DNA from: Candidatus Fibrimonadaceae bacterium
GTDB lineage: Bacteria > Fibrobacterota > Fibrobacteria > Fibrobacterales > Fibrobacteraceae
Direction of reading: 5' to 3'
Length of the DNA stretch: 62,432 nt
Assembly: GCA_031281275.1 (NCBI GenBank)
Contig: JAITFP010000064.1
Coordinates: 1-62,432, forward strand
In this document: positions 44,132 to 53,443 of the stretch, piece after piece
How positions within the stretch are numbered: position 1 is the first letter of the stretch
How the letters are laid out: each line of letters begins with the position of its first letter
Translations under genes and position numbers: made by a program
Notes under the pieces: generated by a model
What the model was told of the DNA's origin: nothing
The model's input: only the letters and a program-made list of their open reading frames with translations
Databases searched by the model: none

Positions 44132-45946
44132 ATGCAAGACATTCGCAACATAGCCATTCTCGCTCATATAGACGCAGGCAAAACAACGCTTTCGGAGCGA
44201 GTTTTGTGGACTGCGGGAAAAATTTTGCGCCCTGGAAATGTGGAAGACGGGCTTGCCACAATGGATTATTTGCCGGAGGAAAAAGCAAAGGGAATAACCA
44301 TAGAAGCGGGCATTTCGCATTTTGAGTGGAGGGATATTTGGTTGAATTTGATAGATGCTCCTGGGCATATAGATTTTGGAATGGAGGCAGATACCGCTTT
44401 GCAAGCAGCAGACGGGGCGGTTTTGGTGGTCTCTGCACTTGATGGAATTCAGCCTCAGACTTTTGCGGCTTGGGAAAAATTGAAATTGCTAAACAAGCCT
44501 TGCATTATATTTTTCAACAAAACAGATTTGCCAGAGTCACGTTTAGAAGAGAGTTTTTTGGAAATTGAGGAGCAGTTTGGCGTTAAACCCTTGCTTATGA
44601 ATTTGCCTGTGAAGAATGAAGGTGTTTGGGATGTTTTGAGCGGATGTTTTTTGAAACACAATGCAGAGGGCAAAGAGGATATTTTTGATTTTACAGAAGA
44701 AAAAAGGGAAATGGAAAATTACCGGATGGAAGCCTGCGAAGCGGCATCGCTTTCAGACGATAAAATTTTAGAAAAAATGCTCGCTAAAAAAAATGTGGAA
44801 ACAGCCGACTTGCTTGCTGGTTTGCAAAAATTGTTCCTTCAAAAAAAACATATATTGTGCTACGCTGGTTCTGCAAAAAAAAATATAGGCATTCGCTCGC
44901 TTTTAAATGGGATTTCTTTTTTCATAAAACCGCAAGCTATAAAGAGCAAGGAATCTGGACAGGTTATACGTTATAGGTTTTTTAGCGGCATAGGCGAAGT
45001 TGCCATTTTCAAGAGTTTTAAAAAATTGCCAAAGAGCAAATTTCCAAATGGTTTAAAATTTTACCGCATCCACGCCCAAAATTTGAGCGAAGTTCAGGAA
45101 ATTTTCTCTGGGGATATTTATGCGGTAAAGGGTATGGAGCATAAAAAAACGGGGGACTATTCGCCTCTTTTGCAAATGCGAATTGAATGTTTAAAGGCGA
45201 GCGACTGGGAAGCTACAAATGCGGCTTTAAGGAGCATAGAGCGTACAGATAATTCTGTGAAAGTTTCGGATAACAGTGATGGTTCTTGGACCTTGCACGC
45301 AATGGGTGCGGTGCAGTTTGATTTTATTTTGTCCAGATTAAAAAGGGAATTTCGTTGCGAGGTTATGGCAGGGGAGCCGAGCGTTGAGTTTAGGGAAATG
45401 CTTTCTAAAAAATTAGAAGCTATCCAAAATTTTTGCCGGATTGGAGATACAAGCGTGAAAGTTTCTCTCTCTGCGGAACCTAATTCCGCAGGCTTTGCCG
45501 TTGAAGGCTCTGAAGAACTTTGGAAAGATGCTATAATCTCTGCTCTTGATGAATTTTGCCAGTCTGGGGTTTTGGGCAAAGGTTCTCTTTGGAATGTTAA
45601 ATTTATTTTGCATAAATTTGAGGTGCAGGGCAGTTCGCAAGCCGTGATAAAAAAAGCCTGCTTTGATGCGGCAAAAATGCTTGTGGAGCCGAGTTCCGTG
45701 CAAATTTACGAGCCTTGGGTAAACTTAACCGTTCAATGCCCAAGCCTCTTTGCAGGCACGGTTGCAAGCGATTTGCTCTCTCGCGGAGCAAAAATAATAA
45801 ACAGCGATGGAGATGGCAAAAAAGCTCGCTTTTACGCAGAGGCACCACTCAGCAAACTTGCCCGTTACACAACGGAACTTCTCTCCCTAACAAAAGGAGG
45901 GGGGAATTTTTTTCTACATTATCTTAAACACAAGGAGCTGTTATGA
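44132..45946 (+). CDS. EF-G-like translational GTPase (paralogue, shorter than EF-G)
   Basis: 604 residues, about 90 fewer than elongation factor G. GTPase motifs: AHIDAGKTT (G1), KGITIE (G2), DAPGHIDF (G3), NKTDLP (G4). C-terminal domains IV-V are recognisable (LVEPSSVQIYEPWVNL, APLSKLARYTTELLSLTKGGGNFF). The stretch EEKAKGITIEAGISHFEW and overall length lie between EF-G2 and the TetM/TetO ribosome-protection group. Whether it aids elongation, recycling or protection is unknown. Its ATGA overlap ties it to the MlaC-like gene. Confidence 0.82.
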   Translation: MQDIRNIAILAHIDAGKTTLSERVLWTAGKILRPGNVEDGLATMDYLPEEKAKGITIEAGISHFEWRDIWLNLIDAPGHIDFGMEADTALQAADGAVLVVSALDGIQPQTFAAWEKLKLLNKPCIIFFNKTDLPESRLEESFLEIEEQFGVKPLLMNLPVKNEGVWDVLSGCFLKHNAEGKEDIFDFTEEKREMENYRMEACEAASLSDDKILEKMLAKKNVETADLLAGLQKLFLQKKHILCYAGSAKKNIGIRSLLNGISFFIKPQAIKSKESGQVIRYRFFSGIGEVAIFKSFKKLPKSKFPNGLKFYRIHAQNLSEVQEIFSGDIYAVKGMEHKKTGDYSPLLQMRIECLKASDWEATNAALRSIERTDNSVKVSDNSDGSWTLHAMGAVQFDFILSRLKREFRCEVMAGEPSVEFREMLSKKLEAIQNFCRIGDTSVKVSLSAEPNSAGFAVEGSEELWKDAIISALDEFCQSGVLGKGSLWNVKFILHKFEVQGSSQAVIKKACFDAAKMLVEPSSVQIYEPWVNLTVQCPSLFAGTVASDLLSRGAKIINSDGDGKKARFYAEAPLSKLARYTTELLSLTKGGGNFFLHYLKHKELL

Positions 45947-46530
45947 AAAAATCAATTTTACTTTCTCTTTTCGCTTGCATTTCGCTTTTTGCTGCGCAAG
46001 ACCCTGTTGCTTTGCTAAAGCAAAACGATGTGGAATTGCAAAAAGAACTTAAAAAAAAGAGCCACACTGCAAAAGAAATAGAGAGAATCAAATTTTTGAG
46101 CAGCGGGCTTTTTGATTTTGCCAAAATGTCTGAACGCAGTTTGCCCAAAAAAACTATAGACACCGTTTCTGCTGCGCTAAAAGCGGAATTTGCCAAGGAA
46201 TTTCAACGAATGGTGGAAAATTCAAGCGTTAATAAATTCAAAAACACAACATTTACCGCACCAGATTCTACGGTTTATGATGCGCCCAAATACAAAAAAG
46301 ATGGTGCAGAAGTTGAGGTTTCCATACATTCCTGGAGCAAGGGCAAAGATATGCTTATGGTTTATAAAATGGAAAAATCAGGGGAATCTTGGCGTGTTTG
46401 GGATTTGGTTATAGACGACCTTTCCACCACTCGCAATTATCAAGACCAATTCAAAAGCATTTTGGAAACAAAGAGCTTTAAGGAATTGATTAAGACCGTT
46501 AAAGATAAAGCAGATGAATATGCAAAATGA
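45943..46530 (+). CDS. MlaC/Ttg2D-like periplasmic lipid-binding protein
   Basis: 195 residues. Signal peptide MKKSILLSLFACISLFAAQ. The mature chain follows the Tol-Tol-Ttg2 (MlaC) pattern: DPVALLKQNDVELQKELK, FDFAKMSERSLPKK, FAKEFQRMVENSS, WRVWDLVIDDLSTTRNYQDQF. It would carry phospholipids across the periplasm for the Mla system; the MlaF-like ATPase is 1.9 kb away. ATG has AAGGAG upstream and overlaps the previous stop. TTTTTCTACATT inside the upstream gene (~45909) may be a second promoter. Confidence 0.8.
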   Translation: MKKSILLSLFACISLFAAQDPVALLKQNDVELQKELKKKSHTAKEIERIKFLSSGLFDFAKMSERSLPKKTIDTVSAALKAEFAKEFQRMVENSSVNKFKNTTFTAPDSTVYDAPKYKKDGAEVEVSIHSWSKGKDMLMVYKMEKSGESWRVWDLVIDDLSTTRNYQDQFKSILETKSFKELIKTVKDKADEYAK

Positions 46531-47117
46531 AATTTCGCATAGCTTTTTCATTTTCTAAAACGGAGCGTAAATTCAGGCTTCGTTTTTGGAAATGGGATAT
46601 ATGGAATCTCGATTCTGTTCAAGAATATGAGAATGTTAAAAATGATTTGAGCAAGGCTGGATTTTTGTCTTTTGGCAACTCCGAAGAAAAAGATTATGAT
46701 GATGGTAAACTTTTGTTTCAAGCACTTTTTGAGCCTGGGGTTGAAAGTCGAATTTGGAAAGCCAGTAAAAGATTCACCAGCAGGGCAATAAATATATTTT
46801 CTGTGAATTTTGAGAATCTTGAGGTTAGAGGTACTTTGGGCGATCCTTTTTACGACTCAATAGCCCTTGGAATGTCTAATGGCTGTTATTTTCCCGACTG
46901 GGAAAATGAAAATGGGAATTGGAGCACAAAAGGCGAAATAATTTTAAACACGAAATTTTTTCCTTCTATTTATTTTGCATTTAGCGTTATTTACGAAACC
47001 ATTGTTTTTCTTTTTCTGTTGTGGCGTGGTACAAAGCTTGCAAAAAAACATCCAAATGGCGAGAATTTGGGTACTATTCGCAAATGGATTTTCTTAAAGA
47101 CAAGAGAAGCCCTATGA
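46527..47117 (+). CDS. Membrane-associated protein, possibly DUF2953-like
   Basis: 196 residues. It begins with basic/aromatic residues (FRIAFSFSKTERKFRLRFWKW), has a charged middle, GTLGDPFYDSIALGMSNGCYFPDW that recalls DUF2953, and one hydrophobic segment near residue 145-170 (IYFAFSVIYETIVFLFLLW). It overlaps the MlaC-like gene (4 bases) and the next gene (4 bases), so it is part of a four-gene run from 44132. Family name is weak; function unknown. Confidence 0.6.
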   Translation: MKFRIAFSFSKTERKFRLRFWKWDIWNLDSVQEYENVKNDLSKAGFLSFGNSEEKDYDDGKLLFQALFEPGVESRIWKASKRFTSRAINIFSVNFENLEVRGTLGDPFYDSIALGMSNGCYFPDWENENGNWSTKGEIILNTKFFPSIYFAFSVIYETIVFLFLLWRGTKLAKKHPNGENLGTIRKWIFLKTREAL

Positions 47118-47893
47118 AGCCCGCTTTTGTGAATGTTCATTGCCACTTGGAACTAACAAATTTGGCAGGCAAGATGCCAAAAAACAAACCCTTTTTTGAA
47201 TGGCTTGCCGTTCTTCGCAAAGAGGTGGAAAACTGGACAAAAGAGGACTATCAAGCCAGTTATCTAAAAGGCTTGGAACTCTCATTAAAGGCAGGTACAA
47301 GCATTATTTATGATGTTGGGAATCAAATGTCTGAACCAGGATTGGCCAGGATTCAAGGATTTACAGGATTATACTCTATGCACGAGATAATAAAACAGTC
47401 TCTTCCAGAACCTTGTACGCCGCATTCGATTTATGCAACTCCGCCTGAGCTTGTTAGGGAGGCTATAAAATCCTGTGTTAAAGCGGGTGTTCCTTGGAGT
47501 ATTCATTTGGCGGAGTTTGATGAAAGCGATAGATTTTGCGATTTTTTGGATATTTTCAAAGGTGAGCAGGAATTTGTTAGGAATGGGTTTATTGTTCATG
47601 GGAATTTTCTAAAAGAGGATGATTTGGCTTTTATGGCAAAAAACCATATTGCCCTTGTGCATTGTCCGGAGAGCCACGAGTGGTTTGGGCACAAAGACCC
47701 AGATTTTGAGATGTGGAAAAGTAGCGGGGTTGATATTTGCATTGCAACAGATAGCCTTGCTTCTGCCAGTTCTCTGGATTTGATGGAGCAGGTAAAAACG
47801 CTTTTTAAGCGTTATCCCAAGGCTTTTACCAACGAAGAGGCTATTGCGGCGATTACGACTGTGCCAAGAAAATATTTTCTATATTTAAATTGA
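47114..47893 (+). CDS. Short amidohydrolase-superfamily protein
   Basis: 259 residues from ATG 47114 (ATGA overlap). Begins almost directly with the metal-binding HxH motif (FVNVHCHLELTNL); WSIHLAEFDE and IALVHCPESHEWFGH supply later ligands, and CIATDSLASASSLDLMEQV the final Asp. Relatives (deaminases of the SsnA/TrzN type) are ~400 residues with an N-terminal beta domain; here it is missing, so the protein is a bare TIM barrel. Substrate unknown; a role in aminofutalosine deamination is only a thought. Confidence 0.8.
   Translation: MKPAFVNVHCHLELTNLAGKMPKNKPFFEWLAVLRKEVENWTKEDYQASYLKGLELSLKAGTSIIYDVGNQMSEPGLARIQGFTGLYSMHEIIKQSLPEPCTPHSIYATPPELVREAIKSCVKAGVPWSIHLAEFDESDRFCDFLDIFKGEQEFVRNGFIVHGNFLKEDDLAFMAKNHIALVHCPESHEWFGHKDPDFEMWKSSGVDICIATDSLASASSLDLMEQVKTLFKRYPKAFTNEEAIAAITTVPRKYFLYLN
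47880..47885 (+). promoter_or_regulatory. -10 element of the Cys-rich lipoprotein
   Basis: TTTTCTATATT; the ATG at 47901 follows after 15 bases with GAGGG as ribosome site. It overlaps the end of the amidohydrolase gene. Confidence 0.5.
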
Positions 47894-47900
47894 GGGTTGT

Positions 47901-48980
47901 ATGGCAAAAAAACTTCGTTTATGTCGCGTTTTGTCTTGTACCTTAGCGGTACTTGCGACTGTTGCTTTTATCATTGCTTGTGGTGAGGGTACTCCAGATA
48001 ATATTGATATTGACACATCCATAACTGATGCATCGGGATGGTTGTTGGTGAACGATAAGGAGAGGTTATCGCAAATGGCTCAAAAACCCAGTTCTGCCGT
48101 TATTGTATCTTCTTCTTCCGAAGATGGTTCCGGCGGCGAAGATAGCAGCGATTCAGGTGGAGGTGAGGAATCGAGCAGCTCAACCGAAGTACCACAAGAA
48201 CCCTCAAGTGCTAGCTTGCCAAGCAGCTCAAGTTCGGAAACACCACCAGAAGAATTACCGTATCGTGTTGAATGCAAAGTGAAGGTTTCTACAGGAGCAG
48301 ATGGAAAGGCAATTCCTCAAAGCGACTGGCCTGAGGTAAAGTGCATAGATAAAGCTACCAACGCTAGTATTGGTGTTTTAGTTCCAAATAATGATTTTAA
48401 ATTTATTGATAATCCTAATTGGAAGGATCCAATAGCTGGCACTTATGCTTCCATTAAGGTTGAAGTGTTTTATGGCAATGACGCTGGCGAAACTCCGCAA
48501 GCACAAGCATGCCAGAGATTAAAAGCTAATTGCGAAGGCTCCATAACAATAGCTAAGGGCAGCAGCAGTAGCGTTTACATTCCACCAATACAACCAAGTA
48601 GCAGTAGCCGTGGCAATAATACACCCAGTAGCAGTAGCACCCCGCCTCCTGTTACCCCCAGCAGTTCTAGCGTAGCAAGCAGCGGCGGTGGATGTACAGC
48701 TGCAAATGAGAACAAATATTGCTTCTATGGTCCAGGTAATTGCCATAAAATGCCTACTGGCGATTGTTGTGAGAATGGTACACTATATAATAGTTGTAGT
48801 GACGCTCCTTCTAGTGTCCAATATTGCAATTATGGTGAATGCAAAGGTGGGGATGGATGGAATTGTAAGGATGGTGGCGGATGTTATCCGAAGTCAGATA
48901 GCAATTGTAAAAGTGGAGATGGAGGCACTGTAGTTTCTTCTTGTCCCGCTGGTACCAAACCTCCATCTGCAAATTATTAA
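47901..48980 (+). CDS. Ser-linker, Cys-rich lipoprotein
   Basis: 359 residues. Signal with lipobox FIIAC (Cys27, MAKKLRLCRVLSCTLAVLAT before it). Two serine-rich linkers (~65-115 and ~225-265, PSSASLPSSSSSETP type) flank a beta domain (YRVECKVKVSTGADGKAIPQ to ANCEGSITIAKG). The C-terminal ~90 residues have about 14 Cys with Gly/Lys (CFYGPGNCHKMPTGDCCENG, CKGGDGWNCKDGGG), like a disulphide-stabilised small binding module. Probably surface-exposed. No family recognised. Confidence 0.72.
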   Translation: MAKKLRLCRVLSCTLAVLATVAFIIACGEGTPDNIDIDTSITDASGWLLVNDKERLSQMAQKPSSAVIVSSSSEDGSGGEDSSDSGGGEESSSSTEVPQEPSSASLPSSSSSETPPEELPYRVECKVKVSTGADGKAIPQSDWPEVKCIDKATNASIGVLVPNNDFKFIDNPNWKDPIAGTYASIKVEVFYGNDAGETPQAQACQRLKANCEGSITIAKGSSSSVYIPPIQPSSSSRGNNTPSSSSTPPPVTPSSSSVASSGGGCTAANENKYCFYGPGNCHKMPTGDCCENGTLYNSCSDAPSSVQYCNYGECKGGDGWNCKDGGGCYPKSDSNCKSGDGGTVVSSCPAGTKPPSANY

Positions 48981-50269
48981 CCCTCAATATCCTCAATTTC
49001 TTTCGGGATGCTAGCAGATAAATTCTCGCATCCCTTTTCTGTTATCAGAAGGTCGTCTTCCAAACGAATGCCAATATCTTCTTTGTATAGAACACCGTCT
49101 ATTTTCATTTCAAAATGACCATAAAGACCAGGCTCGTTTGAAATTAACATACCTGGCTCCAAAGGGTTTTCTATGTAGCTTCTGTTTGCCGCACCCTCGT
49201 GCACAATATCGCCTATTAAATGGCTGATGCCGTGTGGCTTGCCTTTATAACTGCGCTTCATTTTACCGCCTAGTTTTACAAAACGCTCATCCAAAAACTC
49301 TTCCAAGAAATGCCAAGTGTCTTTGCCCAAATCTCTTAAAGTTAAACCAGCTTTCACATTTTTCTCGTGAAATTTTTGAGTATCCAAAACAATATTATAA
49401 AGCAACTTTTGCAGAGGATTAAATTTTCCGCTCGCAGGAATGGTACGCGAAATATCGCAACACACCGCATTATAGCGGCAGCCAAAATCTAGGAGAATCA
49501 AATTTTTGCTCTCAATAACGCTGTCTCTTTTTGCATAGTGCAGAGTGCAGGCATTTTTTCCCGCAGCAACAATGCTCTGGAAAGCGAGGCCGTTGTTTGT
49601 TTGAGAAAGCATTGCGCAGTCAAGCTCGGCAGCCAATTCACGTTCGGTTTTGTAGCTTGAAATTTTCGATAAAATTTTTAAAAAAGCCTCTTTTGCAATC
49701 ACTTGCGCCTTTTTAGCAAGGGCAATTCTCTCTGTCTCCAAAATCACCCTTTGCGCAAGGTGAATTTTAGAAACATCCTTCACTTCCAATTTATAGCGGC
49801 GCAATTTATGGCTTATGATTTTGTTCGAATAAATGTGTTTTTCTTTTAGGCTTGCAATCCGTTTTTTAAACCAAGGATTAAACTCTTCAAGTGGTAAAAT
49901 TGTTTCAATGCCTGTTATTTTTTTTATATGAGTGCTTGGCAATCCAAGCCTTATCCCATTCCAAAATTCCTTTTTTGCATCTTTTTCTTTCAAAAATAAA
50001 ATTTCCCGATTTTGCTTGCTCGCATAAGGATCTAAAACCAAAATAACACCGCTTTGATTTATGCCCGTTAAATACAAAAATTCTGGATTTTGGCAAATTC
50101 TCTCTTCGCCTTCTTTTTCAACAGAAGCATAAACACACAGAGAGTCTAAATTTTTTAAGTGTTTTTGCCTTCTTTTTGCGTAAAACGAGGGAGCTTCGCT
50201 ATCCAGTCCTTCTGAGAGAAAAACTTGGGAATATGTTTTAAATATATTTTCCATTGAGACATCTTCCAT
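48977..50269 (-). CDS. Aminopeptidase P (M24B)
   Basis: 430 residues. It removes N-terminal residues before proline. The metal site is visible: LLDFGCRYNAVCCDISRT (two Asp), KPHGISHLIG (His), SNEPGLYGHF (Glu), GIRLEDDLLIT (Glu). N-terminal domain with FYAKRRQKHLKNLDSLCVY. Start uncertain: ATG 50269 (MEDVSMENIF) or ATG 50254. Either way the gene overlaps the end of the upstream permease gene by 100-115 bases, which is unusually long; the RRQKHL region cannot be dropped. Confidence 0.85.
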   Translation of the reverse strand: MEDVSMENIFKTYSQVFLSEGLDSEAPSFYAKRRQKHLKNLDSLCVYASVEKEGEERICQNPEFLYLTGINQSGVILVLDPYASKQNREILFLKEKDAKKEFWNGIRLGLPSTHIKKITGIETILPLEEFNPWFKKRIASLKEKHIYSNKIISHKLRRYKLEVKDVSKIHLAQRVILETERIALAKKAQVIAKEAFLKILSKISSYKTERELAAELDCAMLSQTNNGLAFQSIVAAGKNACTLHYAKRDSVIESKNLILLDFGCRYNAVCCDISRTIPASGKFNPLQKLLYNIVLDTQKFHEKNVKAGLTLRDLGKDTWHFLEEFLDERFVKLGGKMKRSYKGKPHGISHLIGDIVHEGAANRSYIENPLEPGMLISNEPGLYGHFEMKIDGVLYKEDIGIRLEDDLLITEKGCENLSASIPKEIEDIEG

Positions 50270-52506
50270 TGAGAGAGTTTAGAAACTAGTTTGCGAGGAT
50301 TGAGTGGTATTATAGGCTCCTTTATCAAAAGCGGTTGAATAAGGGCAAATAACAATATTGGCGGCAGAGAAGCTATAATGGAGAAAGCCATTAAAAGTTC
50401 TGGGCGGTTTGCAAGCTGGCCCACCGTAAGTCTTATTCCAACGGGCAGGGTAGCCGTAGTTGAATCGGTAGAGAGAATCCATATAAACAAAATTTCGTCC
50501 CAAGCAAACAGGAATATATAAACCAAGCATATCACAAGAGATGGCGAGATTATGGGAATAATTATTTTCCAAAATGTTCCCCAAGGTGTGCAGCCGTCTA
50601 TCATAGCAGATTCTTCCAAATTTGGCGGAATTGCTTTGAACATATTGAACAAATATTGCACAGCGAGCGGCAAGAAAAACGCAATGTTTACAAGTATGAT
50701 AATTAAAAAATTATTAAATAGCTGAAAAGATTTCATTTGCAAAATATTAAATATCACAAAAATGGGAATTAAAAAAGGCAGGCTGGAAAGTACTTGAGAA
50801 GACAGCATAATTCTTGCAAAAGCTGCTTTGCCAAAAAATTTAAGGCGAGCTATGGCATAGCTTGGCAGTATTGCTAAAAATGTGCAAAGAAGGCTTATGG
50901 ATAAACTCAGCAATATGGAATTTTTAAAAAATGGACCTATAGGCATAATTTTTATTATATCTTGATAATTGTTCCATTGAAATGTACGTTTGCCTTTTGG
51001 GATTGTTCCAGTTTGAATATTGAGATTTAATTCATTCAAAATCTCCATTTTTCCATCGTTGTAACCTATCCACTTATATTCATTTTGATTTTCGTAATAA
51101 GAGCTTATTGACGAATAATCAAGCACTTGTTCTTGATCTTGTTTGTATTCGGTTTTGAGTTTATCGTAGTTAAATATTATGTTTCTCGTTCCGTAGTTTA
51201 TGGAAATTTTTTTGTTTAGCAATGGTTTTTCGCTCGGCAATACTTTCGTTTCTGGCACTACTTTTTTAGTTTTGATTAATGGTGTTTTTTTGATTGGCAG
51301 TGGTTTTTTGCTCGGCAATACTATTATTTCATCTGGGAGTATTATCTCGTTTGTCACTATTTTTTCTTCTGGTGGCGCTTCTTCATAAACTTTTATATAT
51401 AAATTTTGACCAGCCAAATCTGGTAGCCCATGTTCGCCAAACATAATATTGCGGGTTATTTTTCCAGATTCAAGCTGAATGACGCTAAATCCAATATCGT
51501 GCACAACTAAAATGGTATCTTGAATGCTACCCGGTTTTGATATTTTAACTATGTTTTGAATAGAGGCACTCGGAAGCCCTGTTGCTTCTGTTATCCAGGT
51601 TATCTGTTTTGTTTCTGTGTCAAAAATTGCAACTCCTGGAAAAAAATCGCCGCGCATACCTATTGCAACTTTGTTTTCGCTTGCCAAAATGGCAAGCCCG
51701 GAATTCATAATTTGGCTAATCCATATATCTTGCCAGGGAAAATATTTTACACGCGATATTTCGTTTGGAAACAATTCCGATAGGCAAAAGCGAAACAGCA
51801 AATGACTTTCTTTTTCAGAGAGATTTTTCATTTTGCTCAAACTGTATATTTGCGGGTTAAGCCATCCATCTCGTTTTTTCCAGTAATCAATAATTGAGTT
51901 AAGGATTTTGTCGTTTGCTAAAATCCAATTGAGCTGACTTATTATTTCTTCTGACTCAAAAAATTTAAATCCAACCAAAGACGATACTGTTATGTTTTCG
52001 TTTTCACTTGGAAGTATTGGAGCGGTATTCAAGTAATTTGCCAGTTCTGTAAAATGTCTGGGCAAAATATCACCAGAAACCAAAAATCTGGATGGGTCAA
52101 AATTTTCGTAGTTATTTTTAAAAAAATTCCAGTCGTAGGAATTTTTTTCATGTTTAGCTTTCAAATCTATTTCTATTAAACCTCTATTTGCGCTGAATGC
52201 CCATAGACTTGTTTCGTTCAGAGCATAAACAGTTGAAACTGAATTTATATTTAAAATTTCTTTGCCGTCTTGGCTACGTATATATCCTAAATTTGTGGCA
52301 GCAACCATATCCTTTTCCATTGGCACAAAAAGTGTAACTTTATCGTTTCTTTTTTGAGGGAAAAAAACGGACTGTTGAATGTCTTCTGTATTTAATATTG
52401 ATAACCAAACTATGAATAATATAGGAAGCGCACTTATTAATGCCAAACTCCATGCCACAGCCATTTTTTCACGTTTAAAACTTAGACGTTTGAAATAATT
52501 TAGCAT
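50155..52506 (-). CDS. MalG-type ABC permease with large periplasmic propeller-like insertion
   Basis: 783 residues, against ~280 for a usual MalG. TM1 is near residue 18-40 (WSLALISALPILFIVWLSIL). A ~460-residue periplasmic part follows, with propeller-like phrases (ALNETSLWAFSANRGLIEID, ITEATGLPSASIQNIVKI, MFGEHGLPDLAGQNL) and a Lys/Pro stretch (LPSKKPLPIKKTPLIKTKK). The normal permease resumes at ~522 with FFKNSILLSLSISLLC and has the EAA loop EESAMIDGCTPWGTFWKIIIP. The propeller is inserted into the first periplasmic loop and could sense substrate or cell-wall state. Part of the transporter operon. Confidence 0.83.
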   Translation of the reverse strand: MLNYFKRLSFKREKMAVAWSLALISALPILFIVWLSILNTEDIQQSVFFPQKRNDKVTLFVPMEKDMVAATNLGYIRSQDGKEILNINSVSTVYALNETSLWAFSANRGLIEIDLKAKHEKNSYDWNFFKNNYENFDPSRFLVSGDILPRHFTELANYLNTAPILPSENENITVSSLVGFKFFESEEIISQLNWILANDKILNSIIDYWKKRDGWLNPQIYSLSKMKNLSEKESHLLFRFCLSELFPNEISRVKYFPWQDIWISQIMNSGLAILASENKVAIGMRGDFFPGVAIFDTETKQITWITEATGLPSASIQNIVKISKPGSIQDTILVVHDIGFSVIQLESGKITRNIMFGEHGLPDLAGQNLYIKVYEEAPPEEKIVTNEIILPDEIIVLPSKKPLPIKKTPLIKTKKVVPETKVLPSEKPLLNKKISINYGTRNIIFNYDKLKTEYKQDQEQVLDYSSISSYYENQNEYKWIGYNDGKMEILNELNLNIQTGTIPKGKRTFQWNNYQDIIKIMPIGPFFKNSILLSLSISLLCTFLAILPSYAIARLKFFGKAAFARIMLSSQVLSSLPFLIPIFVIFNILQMKSFQLFNNFLIIILVNIAFFLPLAVQYLFNMFKAIPPNLEESAMIDGCTPWGTFWKIIIPIISPSLVICLVYIFLFAWDEILFIWILSTDSTTATLPVGIRLTVGQLANRPELLMAFSIIASLPPILLFALIQPLLIKEPIIPLNPRKLVSKLSQWKMSQWKIYLKHIPKFFSQKDWIAKLPRFTQKEGKNT

Positions 52507-52507
52507 A

Positions 52508-53443
52508 TCAATTTCCGTTTAAGTTTTTATAATAATACAAAACAGAAATTCCAACCATTAACATAAGCATTGTAGATAGCGCTGCACCAATTCCCAAATT
52601 CCAATACTGGAACGCTGTGCGGAATATGTAGGGAATAATCATATCTGCGTCTTTGCTTGGAATTATAGTTCCAGTTCCAAACATCATCACAACAATATTG
52701 AAATTATAAATGTTTATCACAAAATTCTGAATTAGCACAGCCACTAAAACCGGACGAAGTATGGGAACGGTTATGTAAATGAATTTATCAATTTTATCTG
52801 CTCCGTCCATAGTGGCGGCTCTATCTATATCACTTTGAATTGAATTTAAACCTGCCAAAAATAAAAGCATTGAATAGGGCCAGTAGTGCCATATAGCAGG
52901 AATAGCCACGGTTAGCACAGAGTATTTGTGGTCGAGCCACCTTGGAGGTATCAATAGCCCATCTTGGTTATAGCTCCATTTCACTCCCATCCAAGATGAA
53001 ATAGTGTCAAGGTTCAATACGTCAAACAGAATAAAATTCACAAGGCTGTTGTCTTGCTGAAAAACATAACCAAAAAAGATTCCAACCACATAGCTCGGCA
53101 AAGACCAAGCTAGCATAATCAAGAATATGACAAATCCTCTTCCTTTAAAAGGCTGCCTCAGACAAATAGCGGCAAGCAATCCTATAACGCTTACACATAA
53201 GGTTGTTAGTATGGTATATATTGTGGAATTTTTAACAGCACTGATAAAACCATCTTGCATAATGGCATCGTAATAATTATCAAAAAATACAAAAGAATGG
53301 GTTGACCATTGATCTGGTGCGTTTCCTATATCTAATGTGCTTATAATGGTATTGCATAAAACTGGCAATATTAAAAAAAACAAGAGCAGAATGCTTGTTG
53401 GCATAGCAAAAAACAGTGCTATTCGGTTGTTCTGTCTTTTCAT
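52508..53443 (-). CDS. MalF-type ABC sugar permease
   Basis: 311 residues, six transmembrane segments. It carries the EAA loop DIDRAATMDGADKIDKFIYITVPILRP, typical of MalF/UgpA. It pairs with the MalG-type protein encoded one base downstream. The start overlaps the end of the binding-protein gene by 4 bases. Substrate not determinable; the family carries oligosaccharides, glycerol phosphates and similar. Confidence 0.9.
   Translation of the reverse strand: MKRQNNRIALFFAMPTSILLLFFLILPVLCNTIISTLDIGNAPDQWSTHSFVFFDNYYDAIMQDGFISAVKNSTIYTILTTLCVSVIGLLAAICLRQPFKGRGFVIFLIMLAWSLPSYVVGIFFGYVFQQDNSLVNFILFDVLNLDTISSWMGVKWSYNQDGLLIPPRWLDHKYSVLTVAIPAIWHYWPYSMLLFLAGLNSIQSDIDRAATMDGADKIDKFIYITVPILRPVLVAVLIQNFVINIYNFNIVVMMFGTGTIIPSKDADMIIPYIFRTAFQYWNLGIGAALSTMLMLMVGISVLYYYKNLNGN

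Noticed and set aside
47114..47893. Aminodeoxyfutalosine deaminase of menaquinone synthesis
   Set aside because: Only general amidohydrolase motifs visible and the N-terminal domain is missing; no menaquinone genes nearby.
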